NCBI RefSeq assembly: GCF_001426485.1
Contig: NZ_LMET01000001.1
Location: forward strand, 2,385,750-2,449,749
DNA from: Aeromicrobium sp. Root472D3
GTDB lineage: Bacteria > Actinomycetota > Actinomycetes > Propionibacteriales > Nocardioidaceae
Reading direction: 5' to 3'
DNA length: 64,000 nucleotides
A program made the translations under genes and the position numbers. The notes under the pieces are model-generated. The model did no database searches. It was not told the origin of the DNA and was given only the letters and a program-made list of their open reading frames with translations. Numbering within the stretch: the stretch's first letter is position 1; each line of letters starts with the position of its first letter. This document shows positions 53,575 through 61,214 of this stretch, piece by piece.

Positions 53575-54227
53575 GCCGGCTGCCCCGCCCGGTCGTGGGC
53601 GCGAGGCACCACGGCCACCGGCGCGGCCGAACGTCGCAGGAGCCGCGAGACCACCGCCCGCGACGCCGGCCGGTGATGGTCGGCGAGCGGCTGTCCCACG
53701 ACCAGCACCGACGCGTGGACGCTCGCGGCCAGGCAGGCGTGCACCGGGTGGTCCGGCTCGACGTCGGTGTGCACCGTGACATGGGGGAACCGGCACCGCC
53801 ACCGGTCGACGGCCTGCTCGAGCAGGTAGCCCCGCTGCGAGCTCGTGGCGTGGTCGCCGCCGACTCCGGCCGCGTGCACGACGTGCAGGGGCTCTGCGCG
53901 CAGGACGGCGGCGTGCATCGCGAAGGCCAGCTGACCGTCGACCTGGTGGCCGGCGTCCAGCGCCACCACGACGGACGCCAGCCGCGACTCGTCCAGCAGC
54001 ACCTGCGTCGCGTCGCCCCTGACCGTCGCGTGCTCGACGACCAGGCCGCGGTGCGGAGCGGCGACGGCGGTGACGTCGTCGAACAGCGGCGGCGACGTCA
54101 CAGGATCGTCCGTCACGTGCACGACCCTCAGTGCGCTGCGTCGTCGCGCGGCCTCCTCGGCAGCGAACGCGGCCACCTGCAGGTGTTGTCCGTACCTGAC
54201 ACCCAGCACCACGGGGAGCCCGTCCAT
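53571..54227 (-). CDS. Universal stress protein (tandem)
   Basis: 218 residues made of one and a half USP domains: VVLGVRYGQHLQVAAFAAEEAARRRSALRVVHV, a shortened middle, then SVHASVLVVGQPLADHHRPASRAVVSRLLRRSAAPVAVVP. GGAGG lies 8 nt before ATG 54227. A DosR-box-like palindrome starts 77 nt upstream. Such proteins accumulate in non-replicating actinobacteria; here it heads a two-gene operon. Confidence 0.82.
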   Translation of the reverse strand: MDGLPVVLGVRYGQHLQVAAFAAEEAARRRSALRVVHVTDDPVTSPPLFDDVTAVAAPHRGLVVEHATVRGDATQVLLDESRLASVVVALDAGHQVDGQLAFAMHAAVLRAEPLHVVHAAGVGGDHATSSQRGYLLEQAVDRWRCRFPHVTVHTDVEPDHPVHACLAASVHASVLVVGQPLADHHRPASRAVVSRLLRRSAAPVAVVPRAHDRAGQPA

Positions 54228-54303
54228 CGCGCCCACCTCCTTCGTCCTCGCCAGCGTCGGCGATGCCCGCCGATGCGGGCACGAGCCAAGGGCCCGGGCA
54301 CCG

Positions 54304-54317
54304 GGGACCTTCGGCAC
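54304..54317. promoter_or_regulatory. DosR-box-like site for the 54227 (minus) USP operon
   Basis: GGGAC-CTTC-GGCAC starts 77 nt upstream of the minus-strand USP start. A weaker second site (GGGCC-CTTG-GCTCG on the minus strand) follows about 22 bp closer to the gene, like the paired boxes of DosR promoters. Confidence 0.5.
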
Positions 54318-54334
54318 CCGCCGACGCCTGCCCA

Positions 54335-54348
54335 GAGTCCAACGTCCC
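54335..54348. promoter_or_regulatory. DosR-box-like site for the 54431 (plus) USP gene
   Basis: GAGTC-CAAC-GTCCC (reverse GGGAC-GTTG-GACTC) ends 83 nt before the plus-strand USP start, comparable with 85 and 86 nt at the other plus-strand genes of the cluster. Confidence 0.5.
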
Positions 54349-54430
54349 GACCCCGAGGGCGGGCCTTCCCTCCCGGGGTGCCCGCCGGCCGCCGACGCTG
54401 GGGCAGATCGGGGCACGAACGGAGACACGC

Positions 54431-54901
54431 ATGGCGAGGAGGACGTCCTCGATCGTCGTCAGCATCGACGGCGGGTACGCGTCGACAGCCGCGCTCGAGC
54501 TCGCCCTGCACGAGGCCGAGCTGCGCGGCACCCACGTCCGCGCCCTGGTGTGCTGGCCGCCCGAGGCGCGGCACGACGACGGCGAGGTGCTGCTGTGCAA
54601 CACGCACGCCCAGGCCGCCGACCTCCTCGACGTCGTCGTGGAGACCGTGCGCCGGCGCCACCCCGACACCGTCCCCGTCGTCGGCCAGGTCCTCCACGCG
54701 CCCGCGTCGGCCGCCCTGGTGGAGGCCTCCGCCGACGCCGACCTGCTCGTGCTGGGGTCCACGGCCGGCACGCCGACGGTGCAGCACCACTCCCGCAGGA
54801 TCCTGATGCACTGCCTCGACCTCGCGATCTCGCCCGTCGTGGTCGTGCCGTGGACGTTCGACGCGCTCGCCGCCCGCACCGGTGGACCTTCGTCCCGCTG
54901 A
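54431..54901 (+). CDS. Universal stress protein (single domain)
   Basis: 156 residues: SIVVSIDGGYASTAALELALHEAELRGTHVRALVCWPP, an insertion with ARHDDGEVLLCNTHAQAADLL, then ADADLLVLGSTAGTPTVQHHSRRILMHCLDLAISPVVVVP. The C-terminal G-x2-G-type loop is partly kept. Start ATG 54431. It closely resembles the protein at 59501 (both have a W-P then H-D-D/H-D-G insert), so the two are paralogues. Divergent from the USP pair, with DosR-like boxes between. Confidence 0.82.
   Translation: MARRTSSIVVSIDGGYASTAALELALHEAELRGTHVRALVCWPPEARHDDGEVLLCNTHAQAADLLDVVVETVRRRHPDTVPVVGQVLHAPASAALVEASADADLLVLGSTAGTPTVQHHSRRILMHCLDLAISPVVVVPWTFDALAARTGGPSSR
54883..54896. promoter_or_regulatory. DosR-box-like site upstream of flavin-binding protein gene
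   Basis: TGGAC-CTTC-GTCCC, the most symmetric box of the set, lies 110 nt before the 55006 start and over the last codons of the preceding USP gene. A weaker GGGCT-CAAC-GGCCG follows 22 bp downstream. Confidence 0.55.
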
Positions 54902-55005
54902 CGAGGGCTCAACGGCCGTGTGGCCCCCCGGCGTGGGCGGCGACCATGGTGCTGCGGACCCGCACGGGCACGCGTCCCGTCAGCCGCTCCACCGAGAGGC
55001 GCACC

Positions 55006-55431
55006 ATGCCCACCCACGACCACGAGCACCGCACCACGATCCGCGAGATCGCGCACCAGGAGTGCCTCGAGCTGCTGACCACCACGACCGTCGGCCGCGT
55101 CGCGTTCGTCGGACCGGACGGCGTCGAGCTCGTGCCGGTGAACTTCGCCCTGATCGGCGGTGTCGTCTACTTCCGCACGCTCCCCGACGGGTTCCTCGCC
55201 CAGCTGGCGCGCCGCACCCGGGTCGCCTTCGGGGTCGACCACCACGACGACACCTACCGGGACGGGTGGAACGTCACGGTCAAGGGCACCGCCTCGCAGG
55301 TCGAGGACCGCGCCACGATCAACCTCGTGCTCGGGCACGGCCGCCTCCGCCCGTGGGCCGGCGGGGTCCGCCCGATGGTCGTCAGGGTCGAGATCGACTC
55401 GATCGCCGGACGCCGCGTCTCAGGTCACTGA
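55006..55431 (+). CDS. Pyridoxamine-5'-phosphate-oxidase-like flavin/F420-binding protein
   Basis: 141 residues of the split-barrel PNPOx-like fold: ECLELLTTTTVGRVAFVGPDGVELVPVNFALIGGVVYFRT, a FLAQLARRTRVAFGVDHHD loop, and WNVTVKGTASQVED. Close relatives are small FMN- or F420-binding reductases often found with universal stress genes in DosR-type regulons. GAGAGG lies 6 nt before ATG 55006. The 3' end overlaps the convergent flavodoxin gene by about 50 nt. Confidence 0.82.
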   Translation: MPTHDHEHRTTIREIAHQECLELLTTTTVGRVAFVGPDGVELVPVNFALIGGVVYFRTLPDGFLAQLARRTRVAFGVDHHDDTYRDGWNVTVKGTASQVEDRATINLVLGHGRLRPWAGGVRPMVVRVEIDSIAGRRVSGH

Positions 55432-55957
55432 CGACCAGCTCGCGGGCGATGTGCTCGGTCCAGGCGTCGACGACCCGCCAGTCGCGACGGTCGCCCGACA
55501 CCGCCCGCGCGACCGTGGCGACGAGCCGCCCGGCGACCGACCGCCGCGGCTGCCCGAGCGCGCCGCCGAAGACCATGTGGCCGCAGGCCTCGCCGCGACG
55601 GGCCATCGCATCGGCCGAGACGACCTGCTCGTTCTCGCACTCGACCTCCGACACCGGCCCGGTGCTGAACAGCCACAACCGGGCGGGCGGGTCCTGGCGC
55701 ACGTACTCCAGTGCCTTCGCGGCCGGACGCATCCAGTGACCGTCGAGCACGGTGCTGCCGAGGACGACGGCATCGGCGCCGTCGAGCACGCGGAGGTCGG
55801 CGAGCCCGACCCGCTCGACCCGCTCGGTCCCGGGGAGCAGGACGTGGAGGTGATCGGCGACCCGGTCCGCGATGTCGCCGGCGGTGCCCCCGGAGCAGCT
55901 CGCGGCAGCCACCAGCACGCGCCGCACGACGACGGGGCACGCCTGCTCCTCACGCAC
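55382..55957 (-). CDS. Flavodoxin-like protein
   Basis: 191 residues. An FMN phosphate-binding loop SCSGGTAGDIAD near residue 20, DLRVLDGADAVVLGSTVLDGHWM as the second strand-loop, and FSTGPVSEVE as the third loop outline a flavodoxin/protoporphyrinogen-oxidase-type domain; similar DosR-linked flavodoxins exist. It starts at GTG 55957, 6 nt after the USP gene on the same strand, so it shares that operon and its DosR-like box. It may pass electrons to the reductases of the cluster. Confidence 0.78.
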   Translation of the reverse strand: MREEQACPVVVRRVLVAAASCSGGTAGDIADRVADHLHVLLPGTERVERVGLADLRVLDGADAVVLGSTVLDGHWMRPAAKALEYVRQDPPARLWLFSTGPVSEVECENEQVVSADAMARRGEACGHMVFGGALGQPRRSVAGRLVATVARAVSGDRRDWRVVDAWTEHIARELVVSDLRRGVRRSSRSRP

Positions 55958-55963
55958 GGCCGG

Positions 55964-56812
55964 TCACCGGCCGTCGTAGTCGGCCGGGACGACCGCCACG
56001 GGGCACTGGGCGACGGCCAGCACCCGCGAGGCCAGCGGCCGGGACACCCCGAGGCGCAGCGTGTGGTGAGGACGACCCACGACGACGAGCTCGGCCGCGC
56101 GGGTCGCGCGAGCCACCGCGGTCGCGGGGTCGTCGTGCACCGCGCCCTCGAGCACCATCACGTCGGGGCGTCTCGTCCGCCACGCCGCGACCGCCGCGGA
56201 GACATCGGCGCGCGCGGCCTCGGCGTCGCTGGCGAGCGTCCCGGGCGGCGTCGCGTGCAGCACGTGGAGCAGGCAGTCGCGCGCGCCGGCCTCCTCGAAC
56301 GCCAGCCGCAGGGGGCCGGCCGCCGACGTCTCCCCGTCGAGCGCGACGACGACCTCGCCGTCCGGCCCGGTGGGGAACTCGAGCTCCGGCACGACCACGA
56401 CGGGGCACGGCGCACGCATCGCCAACCGCCCCGCGACCCTGGTGCGCAGGATCCGCTCGTACCACGGCACGTCGTCGGCGCCGACCACCACGAGGCGCGC
56501 CCCGCGCGCCTCGCGGTCGAGCGCGTCGATGGGCGCCTGCTCGGTCAGGACGAACTCGGTGTCGAGCCCGGGGTGGGTCTGGTCGAGCGCGCGACGCGCG
56601 TCCGCCAGCACCTCCCTGCCCGCGGCGACCTCCCGGTCGAGCATCGCCCTCTCGGCGCCGAGGTAGAACTCGGCGGACTGCGCACCGGTGCCCACCGCGT
56701 GCACGACCCGCAGCCCCGCCCCGGTCGAGCGGGCCTCGTCGGCGGCGAACGCGACGGCGCTGGGCTGCTTGTCGGCGATCGCGACGACGACGGGTCTCGG
56801 CCTGGTGCTCAT
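55964..56812 (-). CDS. Tandem universal stress protein
   Basis: 282 residues with two complete USP domains: VVVAIADKQPSAVAFAADEARSTGAGLRVVHAV to GRLAMRAPCPVVVVP, then EVVVALDGETSAAGPLRLAFEEAGARD to LGVSRPLASRVLAVAQCPVAVVP. The second domain has the fuller ATP-loop pattern. This two-domain form is like the DosR-regulated Usp proteins of mycobacteria. GGAGGG lies 5 nt before the ATG. Divergent from the sensor kinase, with a DosR-like box in the shared region 78 nt upstream. Confidence 0.88.
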   Translation of the reverse strand: MSTRPRPVVVAIADKQPSAVAFAADEARSTGAGLRVVHAVGTGAQSAEFYLGAERAMLDREVAAGREVLADARRALDQTHPGLDTEFVLTEQAPIDALDREARGARLVVVGADDVPWYERILRTRVAGRLAMRAPCPVVVVPELEFPTGPDGEVVVALDGETSAAGPLRLAFEEAGARDCLLHVLHATPPGTLASDAEAARADVSAAVAAWRTRRPDVMVLEGAVHDDPATAVARATRAAELVVVGRPHHTLRLGVSRPLASRVLAVAQCPVAVVPADYDGR

Positions 56813-56889
56813 GTGCCCTCCTGGATGCTCACGGTCCAGCATCCGTCCGGACCGTCGCCGGCCTCCACGGACTCGCGACCACGGCTCGA

Positions 56890-56903
56890 GGGACGAAGGT
56901 CCG
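56890..56903. promoter_or_regulatory. DosR-box-like site between USP and sensor kinase
   Basis: GGGAC-GAAG-GTCCG, 78 nt from the USP start (minus) and 86 nt from the kinase start (plus). A TAGTCT -10 for the kinase lies at 56947-56952. Confidence 0.6.
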
Positions 56904-56988
56904 CAGACGACCCCCTCGAGATGGCCGGCTGGCCCTCGGCCGCGCGTAGTCTGACGCTCGACAGCACCTTCGGACCCCTGGGAGCGAC

Positions 56989-58677
56989 ATGAGCCATGAC
57001 CAGTCCGAGATGGGCGGGCCGACCCTCGAGTTCGAGGCGCTCCTGCGTCACTTCGTCGAGCGCGCCGAGACGCTGATGGGCTCGCAGGCCCGCATGCGCG
57101 ACCTGATCAGGGTCAACAACGACCTGACGAGCAACCTCGACCTGCCCACCGTGCTGCGCCGCATCGTCGAGATCGGCCTCGAGCTGATCCAGGCGCGGTA
57201 CGGCGCCATGGGGGTGATCGGCGACGAGCGGCGGCTCGAGCAGTTCATCCACGTCGGGATGGACGACGAGACCGTCTCGCAGATCGCCCACCTGCCCGAG
57301 GGGCGCGGACTCCTCGGGGCGCTGATCGACGACCCGCGCCCGGTCCGCCTCGCGTCCATCGCGGCCGACGACCGGTCGAGCGGCTTCCCCGCACACCACC
57401 CGCCGATGGAGAGCTTCATCGGCGTGCCCATCCGCGTCCGCGACCGCGTCTTCGGCAACCTCTACCTGACCGACAGCCGCAACGGCCGCTTCTCCGCCGA
57501 CGACGAGGAGCTCGCCCAGGCCCTCGCGGGCACCGCCGGCATCGCGATCGAGAACGCGCGGCTGTTCGAGGACTCGGAGTACCGCGCGCGCTGGTCGACC
57601 GCGCTCGTCGAGGTCTCACGCCGCCTGATGTCCGCCGACGAGGGGGACGAGCTCGACGTGCTGGTCGAGCGCCTGCGTCACCTCGCCCAGGCCGACCTGG
57701 TGAGCGTGGCCCTGGTTCCTGCCGACGACGAGGGCACGATCGTCGTCGACCGCGCCGTCGGCCTGGGGGCCGACTCGCTCGTGAAGATGTCGTTCCCGGT
57801 CGGCGACACCGTCGCCGCCGAGCCGCTGCGGACCGGCGAGGCGGCGATCATCACGTCCCTGGCCGACCACGCGTCCCACGGCTTCGAGGAGCAGTCGATG
57901 CTGGGCAACGCCATGATCATCCCGTTCACCACCGGCGCCCGGACCATCGGCATCCTCTGCGTGGCGCGCGCCCAGGACCGCCCGCCGTTCGCGCCTCGGG
58001 ACGTCGACATGGGCGTGTCGTTCGCGGGCCACGTCAGCCTCGCGCTCGACCGCACCGAGGTGAGGGTGACCCGCCGCCGCATGGCCCTGCTCGAGGACCG
58101 GTCGCGCATCGCCCGCGACCTGCACGACCACGTCATCCAGAGACTCTTCGCCACGGGCCTCAACCTGCAGGCCACGGCCGTGGGCGCCGATCCCGAGACC
58201 GCCGCGAAGATCATGGCCCAGATCGGCGAGATCGATGCCGCGATCACGCAGATCCGGCAGAGCATCTTCGCGATCCGCCGCGACCCGGACACGACGTCGT
58301 CGAGCCTGCGCGCACGGATCCTCGAGATCGTCGACCGCTCCGACGGGCAGCTGCCTCACCGCCCGCGCGTCACGTTCCTCGGCCCCGTCGACCTGCTCGC
58401 CGACGCGGGACTGACCGACGACGTGTCGGCAGCGCTGACCGAGGCGCTCGCCAACACGGTGCGTCACGCCAGGGCGACACGCGTCGACATCACGGTCTCG
58501 GCGGTGGCCGGGCAGGTCACGATCGAGGTCGTCGACGACGGGATCGGCATCGGCGACGTCGACGCGCTCAGCGGGCTCGCGAACCTGCGCGACCGCGCGG
58601 CGGCGCGGGGCGGCACGTTCGAGGCCCTGCCGGCCGCATCCGGCGGCACGCGGGTCTCGTGGTCCGTGCCCGTGTGA
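56989..58677 (+). CDS. DevS/DosT-like GAF-domain sensor histidine kinase
   Basis: 562 residues: a coiled start, GAF-A (about 55-195), GAF-B (about 205-360), then a HisKA_3 dimer domain with the phospho-acceptor His379 in RDLHDHVIQRLFA and a C-terminal HATPase (EALANTVRHARATRVDI; VVDDGIGIG; LANLRDRAAARGG). His137 in FPAHHPPMESFIGVP matches the region holding the proximal haem His149 of DevS, so haem and O2/NO/CO sensing is plausible but not proven. The response regulator is the convergent neighbour 7 nt away. DosR-like box 86 nt upstream. Confidence 0.9.
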   Translation: MSHDQSEMGGPTLEFEALLRHFVERAETLMGSQARMRDLIRVNNDLTSNLDLPTVLRRIVEIGLELIQARYGAMGVIGDERRLEQFIHVGMDDETVSQIAHLPEGRGLLGALIDDPRPVRLASIAADDRSSGFPAHHPPMESFIGVPIRVRDRVFGNLYLTDSRNGRFSADDEELAQALAGTAGIAIENARLFEDSEYRARWSTALVEVSRRLMSADEGDELDVLVERLRHLAQADLVSVALVPADDEGTIVVDRAVGLGADSLVKMSFPVGDTVAAEPLRTGEAAIITSLADHASHGFEEQSMLGNAMIIPFTTGARTIGILCVARAQDRPPFAPRDVDMGVSFAGHVSLALDRTEVRVTRRRMALLEDRSRIARDLHDHVIQRLFATGLNLQATAVGADPETAAKIMAQIGEIDAAITQIRQSIFAIRRDPDTTSSSLRARILEIVDRSDGQLPHRPRVTFLGPVDLLADAGLTDDVSAALTEALANTVRHARATRVDITVSAVAGQVTIEVVDDGIGIGDVDALSGLANLRDRAAARGGTFEALPAASGGTRVSWSVPV

Positions 58678-58683
58678 CGGGCC

Positions 58684-59325
58684 TCAGGGGCTGTCCAGCA
58701 GACGACTGGCGAGCACGGCCGCTTGGGTGCGACGCTCCAGGCCCAGCTTGGCCAGCACGTTCGACATGTAGTTCTTGACCGTCTTCTCCGCCAGGAACAG
58801 ACGGTCGCCGATCTGCCGGTTGGTCAGGCCCTCGGCGACCAGCTCGAGGATCCTCCGCTCCTGGGCCGTCAGAGACCGCAGCTCGTCCGGCTCGCCCGGC
58901 TCGCCCTCGCGGAGCCTCTCCATGACCTTGGCCGTCACGCTCGGATCGAGCAGGGATCCGCCCGCGGCCACGTGGCGGACGGCGGCGACGAGGTCCTGCC
59001 CCGTGACCTGCTTGAGGACGTACCCGGCCGCTCCGGCCATGATCGACGCGAACAGGGCCTCGTCGTCGTCGAACGACGTCAGGATGATCGCCTTGGTGGC
59101 GGGGTGGGTCGAGCGGATCTGCCGGCACACCTCGATGCCGCTCCCGTCCGGCAGGCGCGCGTCGAGGATCGCGACGTCGGGTCTCAGCGCGGGGACCCGC
59201 GCCAGTGCCGCGGCCGCGGTGCCGACGTCGCCGACCACCTCGATGTCCCCGCTGCTCTCGAGCAGGTGCTTCAACCCGGCCCGCACGACCTCGTGGTCGT
59301 CGAGAAGGAACACGCGTACCGTCAT
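58684..59325 (-). CDS. DevR/DosR-like NarL-family response regulator
   Basis: 213 residues. The receiver domain has the acidic D9-D10 pair, phospho-acceptor D55 in AILDARLPDG, and Thr/Lys switch residues in LTSFDDDEA and VLKQVTG. The C-terminal LuxR helix-turn-helix is TAQERRILELVAEGLTNRQIGDRLFLAEKTVKNYMSNVLAKLGL, which closely resembles DosR. ATG 59325 with GGAGG upstream. It lies convergent to the kinase. Its own promoter region carries a DosR-like box 78 nt upstream, consistent with autoactivation. Confidence 0.92.
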   Translation of the reverse strand: MTVRVFLLDDHEVVRAGLKHLLESSGDIEVVGDVGTAAAALARVPALRPDVAILDARLPDGSGIEVCRQIRSTHPATKAIILTSFDDDEALFASIMAGAAGYVLKQVTGQDLVAAVRHVAAGGSLLDPSVTAKVMERLREGEPGEPDELRSLTAQERRILELVAEGLTNRQIGDRLFLAEKTVKNYMSNVLAKLGLERRTQAAVLASRLLDSP

Positions 59326-59402
59326 CGATCCTCCTTGGACGGCGTCGCGGGGGTCGACGCCGGCAGAGCGTTCATCCTGAGGTCCCTCCGGCCGGTGCAG
59401 AA

Positions 59403-59416
59403 GGGTCGAAGGTCCC
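59403..59416. promoter_or_regulatory. DosR-box-like site between regulator and USP/ADH operon
   Basis: GGGTC-GAAG-GTCCC (reverse GGGAC-CTTC-GACCC) is nearly a perfect palindrome, 78 nt from the regulator start and 85 nt from the USP start at 59501. A further GGGACC half-site lies about 29 bp nearer the regulator. Confidence 0.6.
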
Positions 59417-59500
59417 TTGCCGACGGGGAGACCGACCCTCCTCCACGGCCACTCCCTCGCCCACGCTCGGGGCAGGGGCCGACGACCACGGAGGCGACCG

Positions 59501-60016
59501 ATGACGGCACTGGCACGCGTCGTGGTGGGCGTCGACGGCAGCGAGTCGTCGGCCGACGCCCTCGAGCTGGCCCTGCGCGAGGCGCACCTGCGGGAGACCC
59601 ACGTCCTCGCCGTGACGTGCTGGCCCCTGGCCGTCCACCACGACGGTTCCCTCACGACGCTCTGCGCGACGCGCGGGCAGGCGATCGAGCTGCTGGAGGA
59701 CGTCATCGTGACGGTCCGGCTCCGGCACCGACACCCGGCCCTCGTCCTGCGCCAGGTCGACGACGACGAGCCGGGCAGGGCCCTGGTGAAGGCCTCGCGA
59801 GGAGCCGAGCTCGTGGTGCTGGGCGCGTCGCGCCGCGACGGACCGACCGTCCGCCACTGCCTGGTGCATGCCGAGGCGCCCGTCGTCGTGGTCCCCCGGG
59901 CCGCCGGCACGGACCGTGCTCCCGAGGTTCCGGACGTCCGGGGTCGTGTGCGTCCGCCGGGGCTGGGTACTCCTCCGTGGTCCAGGGGCGAGAGACGATC
60001 AAAGGAGCAGCCATGA
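59501..60016 (+). CDS. Universal stress protein upstream of alcohol dehydrogenase
   Basis: 171 residues: RVVVGVDGSESSADALELALREAHLRETHVLAVTCWPL, an insert with VHHDGSLTTLCATRGQ, then GAELVVLGASRRDGPTVRHCLVHAEAPVVVVP and a Pro/Arg-rich extension of about 35 residues. A paralogue of the USP at 54431. ATG 59501 with GGAGG 8 nt upstream. The stop overlaps the ADH start (ATGA), so translation is coupled. Confidence 0.83.
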   Translation: MTALARVVVGVDGSESSADALELALREAHLRETHVLAVTCWPLAVHHDGSLTTLCATRGQAIELLEDVIVTVRLRHRHPALVLRQVDDDEPGRALVKASRGAELVVLGASRRDGPTVRHCLVHAEAPVVVVPRAAGTDRAPEVPDVRGRVRPPGLGTPPWSRGERRSKEQP

Positions 60017-61149
60017 AGGCGCTGGTGTACCGCGGACCGCACGACGTCCGTGTCGAGGACGTCGACGACGCGACGATCGAGGACCCGACCGATGCGATCA
60101 TCCGCATCACGACGACCAACATCTGCGGGTCAGACCTGCACATGTACGAGGGCCGCACGGCGGTCGAGGAGGGCACGGTGCTCGGGCACGAGAACACCGG
60201 TGTCATCGAGGAGGTCGGCAGCGCGGTCGGCCGCTTCAAGGCCGGTGACCGGGTGTCCGTGCCGTTCAACATCGGCTGCGGCACCTGCAAGAACTGCCAG
60301 ACGGGCTGGAGCTCGTTCTGCACCCGCATGAACCCGATCGAGGGCATGGACGGTGCGGCCTACGGCTACGCCAACATGGGCCCCTACCGCGGCGGGCAGG
60401 CCGAGTACCTGCGCGTCCCGCTCGCCGACTTCAACCTGCTCGCGCTGCCGCAGGGCACCGAGCACGAGAACGACTTCACGATGCTGTCGGACGTGTTCCC
60501 GACCGGGTGGCACGGCGTCGAGCTGTCGGGCATGAAGGCCGGCGAGACCGTCGCGGTGTTCGGCGGTGGGCCCGTCGGACTGATGGCCGCGCACGCCGCG
60601 ATGATCAAGGGCGCCAGCCAGGTGTTCGTCGTCGACCAGCAGGCCGACCGGCTGAGGCTCGCCGAGCAGATCGGCGCGACGCCGATCGACTTCAGCGCCG
60701 GTGACCCGGCCGACCAGATCATCGAGGCGACGCACGGCGCCGGCACCGACCGTGGCGTCGAGGCCGTGGGCTACCAGGCGCACGACCACCAGGGCGACGA
60801 GCACCCCGAGCTCGTGCTGGACAACCTGGTCAAGACCGTCCGCACGACCGGCGGCATCGGCGTCGTGGGCGTGTACGTGCCGGAGGACCCGGACGCCGCC
60901 GACGAGGGCGCCAAGGAGGGTCGCATCGGCTTCGACTACGGCACCTTCTTCACGAAGGGCCAGAGCATGGGCACGGGCCAGGCGCCGGTCAAGCGCTACA
61001 ACCGTGAGCTGCGCGACCTGATCGTCGCCGGGCGCGCGACGCCGGGCTGGATCGTGTCGCACGAGCTCTCGCTCGGCGAGGCCGCCGACGGGTACGACCA
61101 CTTCGACAAGCGCGAGGACGGCTGGACCAAGGTGCTGCTCCACCCGTGA
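60013..61149 (+). CDS. Zinc-dependent alcohol/formaldehyde-type dehydrogenase
   Basis: 378 residues of the medium-chain dehydrogenase family. The catalytic zinc site includes Cys in TNICGSDLHMYEG and His in LGHENTG; the structural zinc loop GCGTCKNCQTGWSSFC is complete; the NAD site is VAVFGGGPVGLMAA. Length and motifs resemble glutathione-independent formaldehyde dehydrogenase (FdhA-like) and related alcohol dehydrogenases. Coupling to a USP under a DosR-like box suggests redox balancing or aldehyde removal in slow or hypoxic growth. Substrate not decided. Confidence 0.88.
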   Translation: MKALVYRGPHDVRVEDVDDATIEDPTDAIIRITTTNICGSDLHMYEGRTAVEEGTVLGHENTGVIEEVGSAVGRFKAGDRVSVPFNIGCGTCKNCQTGWSSFCTRMNPIEGMDGAAYGYANMGPYRGGQAEYLRVPLADFNLLALPQGTEHENDFTMLSDVFPTGWHGVELSGMKAGETVAVFGGGPVGLMAAHAAMIKGASQVFVVDQQADRLRLAEQIGATPIDFSAGDPADQIIEATHGAGTDRGVEAVGYQAHDHQGDEHPELVLDNLVKTVRTTGGIGVVGVYVPEDPDAADEGAKEGRIGFDYGTFFTKGQSMGTGQAPVKRYNRELRDLIVAGRATPGWIVSHELSLGEAADGYDHFDKREDGWTKVLLHP

Positions 61150-61214
61150 TCACCGGGTGGCGCAGGACGGTCGGACCGCACAGGTGCGGCCGGCCGGCCT
61201 GCGCCCGCGGCCGG

